Source of the DNA: Nocardia mikamii NBRC 108933
Lineage (GTDB): Bacteria; Actinomycetota; Actinomycetes; Mycobacteriales; Mycobacteriaceae
DNA length: 64,000 bases
NCBI RefSeq assembly: GCF_001613505.1
Contig: NZ_BDCM01000014.1
Location: 434,001 to 498,000 of the forward strand
Reading direction: 5' to 3'
In this document: positions 55,690-64,000 of the stretch, piece by piece
Layout: each line of letters begins with the position of its first letter
How positions within the stretch are numbered: position 1 is the first letter of the stretch
The notes under the pieces: model-generated
Told to the model about the DNA's origin: nothing
Databases searched by the model: none
The model's input: the letters and a program-made list of their open reading frames with translations, nothing else
Program-made: the position numbers and the translations under genes

Positions 55690-56455
55690 CAGGTGCTACC
55701 TTCGCCGCCGCATTCCACACATCCAGCCGCCAACCCGGCTGCTCGATGCCCGGACCGTGGCTGCTCAGCTGCACCCAGCTGGTGTTGGCCAATCCGCCCA
55801 GGATCGGCCATTTGTGCTCGGGCAGTTCCAGCAGCGCGGCGGTCAGGGCCGCGATCAGCCCACCGTGCGCGACCAGGATGATGGTACGGCCGGGCCAGTC
55901 CGCACGCTCGGCGAACAGCTCGCGAACCACCGGCAGCGCCCGCGCGCCGACCTCGAGTTTGCTCTCCCCGCCCGGCGGCGTGACCGTGGGATCGAGCCGC
56001 CACGCCTTGCGCGCGCCCGGATACCGCGCGTCCACCTCGAGATGGTCGAGACCTTCCCAATCACCGAGGCTGGTCTCCCGCAGCCGCGCATCCCGCACGA
56101 CCTCGAGTCCGCTGTGTTCGGCCAGGGCGAGTGCGGTGTCGTAGGCGCGGCGCAGATCCGAGGAGATGATCGCGACGGCGTCCTGGGAAACAAGCTCGCG
56201 CGCAGCGTCTTTCGCCTGGCGCCGACCCAATTCGCTGAGCTCGGTGTCGATCTGGCCCTGCATGCGGTCGGCGGCATTCCATTCCGTCTGCCCGTGTCGC
56301 AGCAGGATCAGCCGGCGCACCCCCGGATATTTCGACGCCCGCGAACCCACTACCGGCGCACCACCTTCGGACGCGTCGCTCACATCGGAGTCGACGCCGC
56401 GTGCCCCGGACACCTCGGGATCACGCGCGGTCCCCCCTTCGGGCCCGCGGTTCAC
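55679..56455 (-). CDS. gpgP: Glucosyl-3-phosphoglycerate phosphatase (GpgP-like)
   Basis: This 258-residue histidine phosphatase has the RHG motif LLRHGQTEWN near residue 50, ETSLGDWEG, and VAHGGLIAALTAALL. It removes phosphate from glucosyl-3-phosphoglycerate in the polymethylated glucose polysaccharide pathway, by position (Rv2419c) and similarity. A GTG at 56455 overlaps the rsfS stop (GTGA). About 45 variable residues precede the domain. Confidence 0.88.
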   Translation of the reverse strand: MNRGPEGGTARDPEVSGARGVDSDVSDASEGGAPVVGSRASKYPGVRRLILLRHGQTEWNAADRMQGQIDTELSELGRRQAKDAARELVSQDAVAIISSDLRRAYDTALALAEHSGLEVVRDARLRETSLGDWEGLDHLEVDARYPGARKAWRLDPTVTPPGGESKLEVGARALPVVRELFAERADWPGRTIILVAHGGLIAALTAALLELPEHKWPILGGLANTSWVQLSSHGPGIEQPGWRLDVWNAAAKVAPDVL

Positions 56456-56856
56456 GCGGGGTCCCCGCTCCCACTCGCCGGGGCCTGCGCGGGTGCCTCC
56501 AGACCCGGCACCTCGACCTGCGGGCAGTCCTTCCACAACCGTTCCAGCGCATAGAAATTGCGTTCGTCGCTGTGCTGGATGTGCACCACGACGTCGACAT
56601 AGTCCAGCAGCACCCAGCGACCTTCCCGAGTGCCCTCACGACGGACCGGCTTGTGCCCGGCGAGACGCAACTTCTCCTCGACGTTGTCGACGATCGCGTT
56701 GACCTGACGCTCGTTCGGCGCGGAGGCGATGACGAAGCAGTCGGTGATCACCAGCTGATCGGAGACATCGAGGACGACGACGTCGGTCGCCAGCTTCTCG
56801 TCGGCGGCCCGCGCGGCGACCTGCGCCATCTCCACCGCCTGTGCCGATGCCGTCAT
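56452..56856 (-). CDS. rsfS: Ribosomal silencing factor RsfS
   Basis: RsfS binds L14 (uL14) and blocks subunit joining under starvation. The 134-residue protein has DVVVLDVSDQLVITDCFVIAS and GRWVLLDYVDVVVHIQ, and ends in a Pro/Ala-rich tail. GAGGAG lies about 6 nt before the ATG. That ribosome-binding site and the ATG are embedded in the end of a small repeat-encoded ORF whose TGA overlaps the ATG. Confidence 0.96.
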   Translation of the reverse strand: MTASAQAVEMAQVAARAADEKLATDVVVLDVSDQLVITDCFVIASAPNERQVNAIVDNVEEKLRLAGHKPVRREGTREGRWVLLDYVDVVVHIQHSDERNFYALERLWKDCPQVEVPGLEAPAQAPASGSGDPA

Positions 56857-56930
56857 GCGTTCTCTCCTCGAGCATGAGCGGGGCGTTCCGTGGTTACGCT
56901 CCGCTGCCTCCTGCGCGCCTGACCGCTCAT
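56853..56930 (-). CDS. Candidate 25-residue Arg-rich small ORF between nadD and rsfS
   Basis: This ORF starts MSGQARRRQRSVTT and ends ARGENA. AGGTGAG, partly inside the nadD stop, is placed about 7 nt before ATG. Its TGA overlaps the rsfS ATG (ATGA). The first 14 residues are nearly the same as in the two units at 2744-2896. At Arg6, Arg8, Arg10 and Val12 the codons differ but the residues do not. The same DNA forms a conserved hairpin, so coding is plausible but unproven. Confidence 0.5.
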   Translation of the reverse strand: MSGQARRRQRSVTTERPAHARGENA

Positions 56931-56932
56931 GC
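56872..56932. repeat. 61-bp structured repeat, copy C
   Basis: Same length and same 8-bp inverted ends as copies A and B. Elsewhere it differs at 12 of 61 positions. Two inner-stem base pairs (13-46 and 14-45) are swapped in both partners relative to copy A, keeping the pairing. Confidence 0.88.
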
Positions 56933-56937
56933 TGGGC

Positions 56938-57570
56938 TCACCTTCCGTTCCCTCCCGGCACGTACAGGTGCCGTTTCGATATGTACTGCACGACGCCGTC
57001 GGGAACGAGGTACCACACCGGGCGCCCCTCGGCGGCACGGCGACGGCATTCGCTCGACGAGATCGCCAGGGCCGGGATCTCGATGACGGTGACCGCATCG
57101 GCCGGCTGATTCCGCAGATGTCCCTCGAGGTGGTCGACATTCAATTCGTACCCCGGACGGCTCACCCCGACGAACTTCGCCAGCTCGAACAGTTCCGCCC
57201 AATCCTGCCATGTCAGGATGCTGGCCAGCGCGTCCGCACCCGTGATGAAGTACAGATCCGCGTCCGGATGCTGATTCTGCAGGTCACGAAGGGTATCGAC
57301 GGTGTAGGTGGCCTTTTCCCGGTCGATGTCGGCACGGCTGACCGAGAACCGCGGATTGGACGCGGTGGCGATGACCGTCATCAGATAGCGGTCCTCCGCC
57401 GGTGAAACCTGCCGCGTGGACTTCTGCCACGGCTGCCCGGTGGGTACGAAGATCACTTCATCGAGGTCGAAGCGGTTGGCGACCTCACTGGCGGCAACCA
57501 GGTGCCCGTGATGGATCGGATCGAACGTACCGCCCATCACGCCCAGTTTGCGCCGGCCTGTGTTTTGCAC
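56938..57570 (-). CDS. nadD: Nicotinate-mononucleotide adenylyltransferase NadD
   Basis: NadD makes deamido-NAD from NaMN and ATP. The 210-residue protein has the nucleotidyltransferase motif GGTFDPIHHGH near residue 14 and ISSSECRRR near 180. I chose GTG 57570 (VQNTGRRKLGVMGG), close to the mycobacterial start; the frame is open further upstream without domain content. It lies upstream of rsfS, the usual order. Confidence 0.95.
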   Translation of the reverse strand: MQNTGRRKLGVMGGTFDPIHHGHLVAASEVANRFDLDEVIFVPTGQPWQKSTRQVSPAEDRYLMTVIATASNPRFSVSRADIDREKATYTVDTLRDLQNQHPDADLYFITGADALASILTWQDWAELFELAKFVGVSRPGYELNVDHLEGHLRNQPADAVTVIEIPALAISSSECRRRAAEGRPVWYLVPDGVVQYISKRHLYVPGGNGR

Positions 57571-57729
57571 GAATGCCGAGCTTACTGGGCGGGCCCGATC
57601 AGGGGCGGGCCTCGTCGACCGATCCGCCTCCGAGGGGCCCGCGAGATGCCGATTCCGGGCCCGGTTCAGGGGCGCCGGACCGAGGCGCGTCGCCCCTGCG
57701 GCCCGGTCCGTGACCACGGGCCGTGCTGC

Positions 57730-58530
57730 TCACCGCGTCCGCCGCGCCGAAAGATACGCCCGCACCATCGCCACCGGATTGCGCGCCGATCGCCGGGATC
57801 GGGTCGCCGCCTCGATCAGGTCGCCGTGCAGTTCGTGCCATTGGGGTCTGCCGGCGACGGCCGCCGCACCCGCGGCGTAGGCCCGCGCCGCGGCACGGTG
57901 GCGGTGGCTCAGCCCCAGGCACCGTCCGAGCTGTTCGTACAGCACCGCGATCTCTTCCGACGGGTAGGGCAGCGCATCACAGCCGAGGGCAGCGGCGAAC
58001 AGGGTGGCCGCGAGGCGATGGTGACCGCTGCGATAGTGGACGCGGGCGGCCAGCAGGGTGTGATGGGCCGCGTCGGCGGCGGAGATGCCGGTCCAGCTCT
58101 CGGCCGCCGCCACTGCCGCGGCCGCCAGGTCGTGCTCCCGGCCCGGCTGATTGGCGACCGCCGTCACCACCAGCGAGGACAGCCGCGCGAGTTGGTCACC
58201 GGACAGCACGCCGCCGCCGACTTTCAAGGCCTGCGCCAACATTCGTTCCGCGGCGGCGGGACTGGTCCCGAGCAGGGCGGTCGCGGCCTCGGTCAATGCC
58301 TGCGCTCGTGACCGCGGATCGTCCGCCGGTGGTTCGGCCGGCGCGTGTGTCGGTGCCGGGTACTCGGGTACCGGGCTTCCCGTGTGCGGCATCCGGCCGG
58401 CCGGATCGGAGCCGGACCGTCCGGGATCGGAGGACTCGGCATCCCGGACGCGGGGAGGTCGTCGCGCCGCAGGGGCGCTCGGCTGGTCGGCGGGGATTTC
58501 GTCGGCGAACTCCCCCGGTGGGCACGGCAC
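57730..58530 (-). CDS. Helical-repeat-like protein of unknown function
   Basis: This protein of up to 266 residues is not recognised. The first ~80 residues are Pro/Ala-rich and low-complexity. The rest is Ala-rich and helical, with pairs of helices reminiscent of TPR repeats (LAARVHYRSGHHRLAATLFAA, then IAVLYEQLGRCLGLSHRHRAAARAY). The GTG start is uncertain. It is upstream of nadD on the same strand with a 159-bp gap that holds nothing clear. Confidence 0.55.
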   Translation of the reverse strand: MPCPPGEFADEIPADQPSAPAARRPPRVRDAESSDPGRSGSDPAGRMPHTGSPVPEYPAPTHAPAEPPADDPRSRAQALTEAATALLGTSPAAAERMLAQALKVGGGVLSGDQLARLSSLVVTAVANQPGREHDLAAAAVAAAESWTGISAADAAHHTLLAARVHYRSGHHRLAATLFAAALGCDALPYPSEEIAVLYEQLGRCLGLSHRHRAAARAYAAGAAAVAGRPQWHELHGDLIEAATRSRRSARNPVAMVRAYLSARRTR

Positions 58531-58599
58531 GCGCGAATGATCGACGGCCCTGCTTGGAAAGCGCTTAACAGCCGCTGATGATGCGGGGCAAACGGCACG

Positions 58600-58935
58600 C
58601 TATCCCGTCGGCCGCTTGGATTTCGGCAGTTTCGCGACGATCTCGGCGTAGGACTGGTCGATCAGTTCGCGCACTTCCGCATCCGACACCGAGCCACCCA
58701 GCCGGACGGTGTTCCAGCCGTAACGCCCGATATAGGCGGAGGCGGTGACGTCGTCGGGATGGATATGCACCAGTTCGTCGGCTTCGAGGCGGTTGCGCCC
58801 ACATTTGAGCGTCACCGTCTCCGGGCTGACGAAGGCGAAGATCTTGTCGCCGACCTTCGCGACGACGTCGCCCTCCCAGGGTTCGTCGCGCCAGGCTCCC
58901 GGCTTGCGGAGGCAGTACCGCAGGAGATCGCTCAT
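58600..58935 (-). CDS. MmcQ/YjbR-family protein
   Basis: This 111-residue protein of the MmcQ/YjbR family has KPGAWRDEPWEGDVVAKVGDKIFAF and a C-terminal VRELIDQSYAEIVAKLPK. The family has a CyaY-like fold and no firm function. ATG 58935 has GAGG 6 nt upstream, better than ATG 58941. It lies 14 bp after the VWA gene, so it is in the same operon. Confidence 0.9.
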   Translation of the reverse strand: MSDLLRYCLRKPGAWRDEPWEGDVVAKVGDKIFAFVSPETVTLKCGRNRLEADELVHIHPDDVTASAYIGRYGWNTVRLGGSVSDAEVRELIDQSYAEIVAKLPKSKRPTG

Positions 58936-58949
58936 GCCCATCCTCGTGA

Positions 58950-60434
58950 CTAGACCGGAAGCAGCCTGCTAACCACACCGGTCAGCTGGCGCGCCGACCG
59001 GCATTCGTGCATCTCGATGACCTCGGCGTAGCGGTTGGCCGCCGAATCACCGGTGCCCCACATCTTTTCGGCCTCCGGATTCAACCAGTGCGCGTGCTTG
59101 GCCACCCCGACGAGTTCGCGCAGCGTATTCAGCGCCGGATCCCGATAGTTGGTTCGGGCGTCGCCGAGAATCAGCAGGGAGGTGCGGCTGGTCACCACAT
59201 CGGGCCAGTCCTCCGCGAAACCGCGCAGTGCCGCACCGTAATCCGAGTGCCCCTCGAATCCGACCACCTCGGTCTCGGTGAAGATGCGCCGGGTCACCTG
59301 GTCCAGCGGCGTGACCTGATCGAAGATGTGTGTCACTTCGTCCACCTGGTCGACGAACGCGAAGATCCGCACCCGCGAGAATTGCTCACGCAGCGAATCC
59401 ACCAGCAGCATGGTGAAACTGGAGAATCCGGCCACCGATCCCGAGATGTCGCACAACAGCACCAGATCCGGGCGGCCGGGCCGCGGTTTGCGGGTTTGCA
59501 GCGTGATCGGCACCCCGCCGGTCGACATGGACTTGCGCAGCGTCTTGCGCAGATCGATTTCGCCGCGCCGGGAACGGCGACGGCGAGCGGCCAAGCGGGA
59601 TGCCAGGACGCGCGCCAGCCGTTGCGAACCGCGCCGCAGTTCGGCCAGTTCGTTCTCCGAGATGCGCAGGAAGTCGGCATCCTCGGCTTGGCGCTGGACA
59701 CCGTAGGTCGCGACTCGCTCGCGGCCCAGCCGCTCGGCCACCCGCCGCCGGGTCTCGGCCTCGACGGTGCCGCGAAACGCCTTGACCCGTTCGCGGGCGG
59801 CGCGGCGGCCGACTTCGGTCTCGAACTCCGAATTGTTCTGCCCGGCAGCCAATCCCGCGAGGATCCTGCTGATCAGCACCTCGGGCTGCACATCTTTCAG
59901 CGTTTGATACGCCGAGAACGACGGCCCGTTCGCCGACTGGTACTGCCCCATCTGCTCGACCATCTGCGCGGCCAGATTCTGCAACTGCCGGGTCTGGTCA
60001 CCCGTGGGTTCGGCGGCCAGCATCTCGGCCAGCATCCGACGCAATTCGAACAGGTCGATTTCACCGTCGTCGCGCCGCGGCAGTTCGATGTCGTCGGCGC
60101 CCGCGCGCTCACCCAGCGCGGCCGGGAACCACAGCTCGAACAATCCGTCGAAGGTGGCGCGCTGCGTGGGCCGGCGAAGCAGCGCACAGGCCAGGCCCTC
60201 GCGCAGCATCTCGCGATCCATCAGATCGACCACGGTGAGCACCCGGCCGGCATCCACTGTTTCCGACGGCCCGACCGGAATTCCCCTGGCGCGCAAGGCC
60301 TCCACGAAACCGACCACATGCCCGGAGAGTCCGTGCGGCGCGGTCTGCCCGGGTGGCGGCGCGGCCTGCGCGGCGGACCCGCCACGCAACGCCGCGGAGA
60401 CCAGCGCGCGGGGGGTGGTGCGCTTACCGGACAC
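58950..60434 (-). CDS. VWA-domain protein of the CoxE family, MoxR partner
   Basis: This 494-residue protein has a helical N-terminal part and a C-terminal von Willebrand A domain. Its MIDAS motif is DISGS near residue 325, followed by GHSDYGAALRGF. Such proteins act with MoxR AAA ATPases in metal insertion or complex assembly. The GTG start is 3 bp beyond the MoxR stop. It corresponds in position to Rv2425c. Confidence 0.9.
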   Translation of the reverse strand: MSGKRTTPRALVSAALRGGSAAQAAPPPGQTAPHGLSGHVVGFVEALRARGIPVGPSETVDAGRVLTVVDLMDREMLREGLACALLRRPTQRATFDGLFELWFPAALGERAGADDIELPRRDDGEIDLFELRRMLAEMLAAEPTGDQTRQLQNLAAQMVEQMGQYQSANGPSFSAYQTLKDVQPEVLISRILAGLAAGQNNSEFETEVGRRAARERVKAFRGTVEAETRRRVAERLGRERVATYGVQRQAEDADFLRISENELAELRRGSQRLARVLASRLAARRRRSRRGEIDLRKTLRKSMSTGGVPITLQTRKPRPGRPDLVLLCDISGSVAGFSSFTMLLVDSLREQFSRVRIFAFVDQVDEVTHIFDQVTPLDQVTRRIFTETEVVGFEGHSDYGAALRGFAEDWPDVVTSRTSLLILGDARTNYRDPALNTLRELVGVAKHAHWLNPEAEKMWGTGDSAANRYAEVIEMHECRSARQLTGVVSRLLPV

Positions 60435-60437
60435 GGC

Positions 60438-61331
60438 TCAGGCCAATTTCAGCTCGGCCAGGGCGCGCTGATGGTCGCTCTGGTGTTTGAGCACCACACC
60501 GAGCGTCGCGCGCACGGTCTTGTCGTCGAGATCCTTCAGTCCCAGCGCCAGCAGCGTCCGGGCCCAGTCGATGGATTCGGCGACCGACGGCAACTTCTTC
60601 AACTGCATCCCGCGCAGCACGTGCACCACACGGACCAGTTGGGCGGCCACGGCCGGTTTCAGCTCCGGCACCCGGCTGGCGAGGATGCGGCGCTCGAGTT
60701 CCTCGTCCGGGAAGTCGATGTGCAGGTAGAGGCAGCGGCGCTTCAACGCCTCCGACAGTTCGCGGGTCGCGTTGGAGGTGAGTACCACGAACGGGCGGCG
60801 GGTGGCGGTGATCGTGCCGAGTTCCGGGACGGTGACGGCGAAGTCGCTCAGCACCTCCAACATCAGGCCCTCGATCTCGACGTCCGCCTTGTCCGCCTCG
60901 TCGATCAGCAGCACGGTCGGGTCGGTGCGCCGGATAGCGGTCAGCAGCGGGCGCTGCAGCAGGAATTCCTCGCTGAACACATCGGCTTTGGTGTCGGCCC
61001 AGGCGTTACCCGAATCCGGCCCGCCGGAGGTCGCCGACTGGATGCGCAGAATCTGCTTGGCGTGATTCCACTCGTACAGCGCACGCGCCTCGTCGATCCC
61101 CTCGTAGCACTGCAGGCGAACCAACTCGGCATCGGCGACCTGGGCGACCGCGCGCGACAATTCGGTCTTGCCGACGCCGGCGGGCCCCTCGATCAGCAAC
61201 GGCTTGCCGAGCCGGTCGGCCAGGAACACCGAGGTGGCGGTGGCCTTGTCGGCCAGGTAGCCGGTGGTGGCCAGACGGTCGATCACATCGTCGACAGAGG
61301 CGAAAATCGGCTCGTGCACGGTCGTCTGCAC
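60438..61331 (-). CDS. MoxR-type AAA+ ATPase
   Basis: This 297-residue AAA+ protein has Walker A EGPAGVGKTE near residue 49, Walker B VLLIDEADKAD and sensor-1 VLTSNATRE. MoxR ATPases remodel protein complexes with VWA partners; the partner is encoded just downstream. AAGGAGG lies 8 nt before the GTG. It corresponds to Rv2426c. Confidence 0.94.
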   Translation of the reverse strand: MQTTVHEPIFASVDDVIDRLATTGYLADKATATSVFLADRLGKPLLIEGPAGVGKTELSRAVAQVADAELVRLQCYEGIDEARALYEWNHAKQILRIQSATSGGPDSGNAWADTKADVFSEEFLLQRPLLTAIRRTDPTVLLIDEADKADVEIEGLMLEVLSDFAVTVPELGTITATRRPFVVLTSNATRELSEALKRRCLYLHIDFPDEELERRILASRVPELKPAVAAQLVRVVHVLRGMQLKKLPSVAESIDWARTLLALGLKDLDDKTVRATLGVVLKHQSDHQRALAELKLA

Positions 61332-61478
61332 AGTTGGGCCCTCCTTCGGGAACAGCGCAGCCCACTGCAGGTATGCACCGTAAAGAACAGCTGATCACGA
61401 CGGTACACACCCGCGGGCCGGGTTCGATACTCCGGTGTCGGCGAGACCACAGGACGGGATGGGTTCGGCCGGGCCGCT

Positions 61479-62747
61479 TCAGCTCGGCCGAATCTGGCCG
61501 TCGCCCCAGACGATCCACTTGGTGGAGGTCAGCTCGGGCAGCGCCATCGGACCGCGGGCGTGCAACTTCTGCGTGGAGATGCCGATCTCCGCGCCGAATC
61601 CGAACTGCTCGCCGTCGGTGAACGCGGTGGAGGCGTTCACCATCACCGCGGCCGCGTCCACCCGGGCGGTGAATTCGCGGGCCGCCTTCAGATCGGCGGT
61701 CACGATGGCCTCGGTGTGGCCGGTGCCCCACTCGTTGATGTGGTCGACCGCGGCGTCGAGATCGTCGACGACCTTGAGCGCGATATCCAGCGACAGATAT
61801 TCGTCGGCCCAATCCTCGTCGGTCGCGGGAACCAGGCCGGGCAGATCGCCGTGGATGGTGACCTGCGCCTGTTCCAGCGCGCTGATCAGGCGCGGAACCG
61901 CGGTTTCGGCGATCGCGCGATCGATGAGCACCGTCTCGGCGGTATTGCACACGCTGGGCCGGCGGGTCTTGGAGTTCAGCAGGATCGATTCGGCCATCTC
62001 GAGATCGGCGGCGGCGTGCACGTAGACGTGGCAGTTGCCGGTGCCGGTTTCGATGGTCGGGACCTGCGCGTCGCGGACCACCGCGTTGATCAGTCCGGCG
62101 CCGCCGCGCGGGATGACCACGTCCACCAAGCCGCGGGCCTGGATCAGATGGGTGACGCTGGAGCGATCCTCACTCGGCAGCAGTTGCACCGCGTCGGCCG
62201 GAAGACCCTGGGCCACAAGGGCTTCCCGCATGACCTCGACCAGGGCCGCATTCGACCGGGCCGCCGAGGACGATCCGCGCAGCAGGGCCGCGTTACCGGA
62301 TTTCAACGCCAGGCCGAAGGCGTCGACGGTGACGTTCGGCCGGGCCTCGTAGACCATGCCGACGACGCCCAGCGGCACGCGCACCTGCCGGATCTCGAGT
62401 CCGTTGGCCAGGGTGGAGCCGCGCAGCACCTCGCCCACCGGATCCGGCAGGCCGGCGACCTGACGCAACCCGGAGGCGATGCCGTCGATGCGCGGCTCGG
62501 TCAGCCGCAGGCGATCCAGCAGCGAGGCCGCGGTTCCGCTCGCCTCCGCGGTCGCGATGTCCTCGGCATTGGCGGCCAGGACGGCATCCTTGTGCGCGAG
62601 CAGCGCATCGGCCGCGGCGTGCAGGGCCGCGTCCTTCTGCGCGGTCGTCAGCTGTGCCAGCGTCCGCGACGCCACCCGAGCCCGCCGCGCCGCCTCGTGC
62701 ACCGCTTCGCGCACGGTATCCACTTCGCCGACAGTTCCAGCAGTCAT
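61479..62747 (-). CDS. proA: Gamma-glutamyl phosphate reductase
   Basis: ProA makes glutamate semialdehyde in proline synthesis. The 422-residue protein of the aldehyde dehydrogenase superfamily has the catalytic Cys in SVCNTAETVLID near residue 265, and the signature region VDVVIPRGGAGLI. The ATG start and length are typical. It corresponds to Rv2427c. Confidence 0.97.
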   Translation of the reverse strand: MTAGTVGEVDTVREAVHEAARRARVASRTLAQLTTAQKDAALHAAADALLAHKDAVLAANAEDIATAEASGTAASLLDRLRLTEPRIDGIASGLRQVAGLPDPVGEVLRGSTLANGLEIRQVRVPLGVVGMVYEARPNVTVDAFGLALKSGNAALLRGSSSAARSNAALVEVMREALVAQGLPADAVQLLPSEDRSSVTHLIQARGLVDVVIPRGGAGLINAVVRDAQVPTIETGTGNCHVYVHAAADLEMAESILLNSKTRRPSVCNTAETVLIDRAIAETAVPRLISALEQAQVTIHGDLPGLVPATDEDWADEYLSLDIALKVVDDLDAAVDHINEWGTGHTEAIVTADLKAAREFTARVDAAAVMVNASTAFTDGEQFGFGAEIGISTQKLHARGPMALPELTSTKWIVWGDGQIRPS

Positions 62748-62838
62748 GGTGAACAGCCTACTGACCGGGTCGCGGACGCCGACGTCGGATAACCGCCGAA
62801 CGCCCGCTTCCGGCGACGCCCACCGCTACCGTGTCCTC

Positions 62839-64000
62839 ATGGTCGCCACCATCCGGTTGTCCTCGGGTTCGGGTCGCTGGGTGCTGCTGGCCACGGTGCT
62901 GGGCTCGGGAATGGCGATGCTGGACGCGACCGTGGTCAATGTGGCGCTCCCCCGCATCGGTGCGGAATTCGGCGCCTCGATGGCGGGTCTGCAGTGGACC
63001 GTGAACGCGTACACGCTCACGCTGGCCGGGCTGATTCTGCTCGGCGGATCGCTGGGCGACCGGTTCGGCCGGCGGCGGATCTTCGTCGTCGGCGTGGTGT
63101 GGTTCGCGTTGGCCTCGGCGATCTGCGGTGCGGCTCAGGGCATTCCGATGCTCATCGCCGCCCGCGCGCTGCAAGGGGTGGGCGGTGCGCTGCTGACGCC
63201 CGGTTCGCTGGCGATCATCCAGGCGTCGTTCGCGAAATCCGATCGCGCCCGCGCGGTGGGCGCGTGGTCCGGGCTCGGCGGGGTCGCCGGCGCGATCGGC
63301 CCCTTCCTGGGCGGATGGCTGGTCGGCGCCGCCGGGTGGCGGTGGGTGTTCCTGCTGAACATTCCGCTGGCCGCGGTGGTGGTGCTGGTCGCGGTGCGGC
63401 ATGTGCCGGAGACCTATGGTTCCGGCGCGGCCGACGGCTCGGCGTCCACCCGTCCGGCTGCCGAATCCGGCGGCCCGGCACACCAGGGGTTCGACGTGCT
63501 GGGGGCGTTCCTCGCGGCACTGTGCCTGGCAGGCATCACCTATGCGCTGACCATGGCCCCCGAACACGAGAGCAACCGGACGGCCGTGGTGGCGACCGCG
63601 GCGATCGGCGTCCTCGCCGGGGCGGCCTTCGTCGTCGTCGAGCGGCGGCGGTCGGCACGGTACGAGGCGCCCGGCCACCACGGCGGGCCGCCGCCGATGC
63701 TGCCGGTCGAGATCTTCGCTTCACGGCAGTTCAGCGCGATCAACGCCGTCACCTTCGTGATGTACGGCGCGATGGGCGTGGTGTTCTTCCTGCTGGTGCT
63801 GACCCTGCAGGTGGTGGCCGGTTTCAGTCCGATGGCGGCCGGGACCGCGATGCTGCCCGTCACCGTCCTGATGCTGCTGTTCTCCGCACGCTCGGGTGAT
63901 CTGGCGCAGCGCATCGGACCGCGCATCCCGATCACCGCGGGTGTCCTGCTGGCGGCCGCCGGGATGCTGCTGATGATGCGGATCGGCCCCGACGCCACCT
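62839..64000 (+). CDS. MFS transporter of the DHA2/EmrB type, truncated by window edge
   Basis: 387 residues are visible. The protein has a DHA2-type N-terminus with MLDATVVNVALPRIG in helix 1, WTVNAYTLTLAGLILLGG, and the loop GDRFGRRRIFV, pointing to a 14-helix drug exporter. TACCGT ends 6 nt before ATG and no Shine-Dalgarno is present, so it may be leaderless. It is divergent from proA. The 3' end lies outside the window. Confidence 0.9.
   Translation, partial: MVATIRLSSGSGRWVLLATVLGSGMAMLDATVVNVALPRIGAEFGASMAGLQWTVNAYTLTLAGLILLGGSLGDRFGRRRIFVVGVVWFALASAICGAAQGIPMLIAARALQGVGGALLTPGSLAIIQASFAKSDRARAVGAWSGLGGVAGAIGPFLGGWLVGAAGWRWVFLLNIPLAAVVVLVAVRHVPETYGSGAADGSASTRPAAESGGPAHQGFDVLGAFLAALCLAGITYALTMAPEHESNRTAVVATAAIGVLAGAAFVVVERRRSARYEAPGHHGGPPPMLPVEIFASRQFSAINAVTFVMYGAMGVVFFLLVLTLQVVAGFSPMAAGTAMLPVTVLMLLFSARSGDLAQRIGPRIPITAGVLLAAAGMLLMMRIGPDAT

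Noticed and set aside
59007..61394. 795-codon open frame opposite the VWA/MoxR genes
   Set aside because: Antisense shadow; the minus strand has complete, recognisable CoxE-like and MoxR proteins.

Overview
The window is high-GC actinobacterial chromosome, almost certainly Nocardia or a close Mycobacteriales relative. Gene order is the main argument. From left to right it carries era, a small Cdd-like gene, corC, ybeY, phoH, rsmE, dnaJ2, hrcA, hemW, sulfite reductase/cysH, cysA/cysW/cysT/subI, a GH15 trehalase, lepA, an Rv2405-like gene, rpsT, holA, comEC, comEA, degV, octT, gpgP, rsfS, nadD, a VWA/MoxR pair and proA. This follows the Mycobacterium tuberculosis order Rv2364c to Rv2427c (from memory), with extra genes inserted. 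The evidence is sequence reading and family knowledge only; no search was run.

Layout. (1) 0.1-4.7 kb: leftward, translationally coupled era operon, with a small repeat-encoded ORF between ybeY and corC. (2) 4.8-7.1 kb: inserted LysR regulator/MFS exporter divergent pair. (3) 7.2-12.1 kb: rsmE, dnaJ2, hrcA, a small unknown gene and hemW. (4) 12.1-14.0 kb: AraC regulator divergent from a quinone-oxidoreductase-like enzyme. (5) 14.1-19.9 kb: assimilatory sulfate reduction operon (sulfite reductase, cysH, cysD, cysN, sirohydrochlorin chelatase) behind a Cys-containing leader peptide. (6) 19.9-32.1 kb: accessory block with HAD phosphatase, SDR, WYL regulator, VOC protein, two Hsp70-like proteins, FprB plus an AurF-type diiron oxygenase, and a GntR/MFS operon. 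(7) 32.6-36.7 kb: sulfate ABC importer, apparently also behind a Cys-containing leader peptide. (8) 36.9-39.8 kb: small membrane proteins and trehalase. (9) 39.8-44.1 kb: an IniB-like low-complexity protein and a dynamin-like GTPase. (10) 44.3-64 kb: lepA to proA housekeeping backbone, ending in an MFS transporter cut by the window edge.

How the genes work together. Sulfate enters through CysTWA-SubI, is activated by CysDN to APS and reduced by CysH (an iron-sulfur APS reductase). Sulfite is then reduced by a ferredoxin-dependent siroheme enzyme whose cofactor needs the adjacent chelatase. CysN has no fused APS kinase, which fits an APS-reducing route. FprB could supply electrons to the AurF-like oxygenase. 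HolA/ComEC/ComEA, OctT/GpgP and RsfS/NadD are conserved neighbours.

Most unusual signals: a 61-bp structured repeat (three copies) whose stem shows compensatory changes and which also encodes a small Arg-rich ORF coupled to both neighbours; lepA with no canonical start codon but a well-placed Shine-Dalgarno before ATC; two 30-codon Cys-containing leaderless leader ORFs at the sulfur operons; tandem duplications just past the stop codons of three genes; and several genes with a -10 box 6-8 nt before the start codon.
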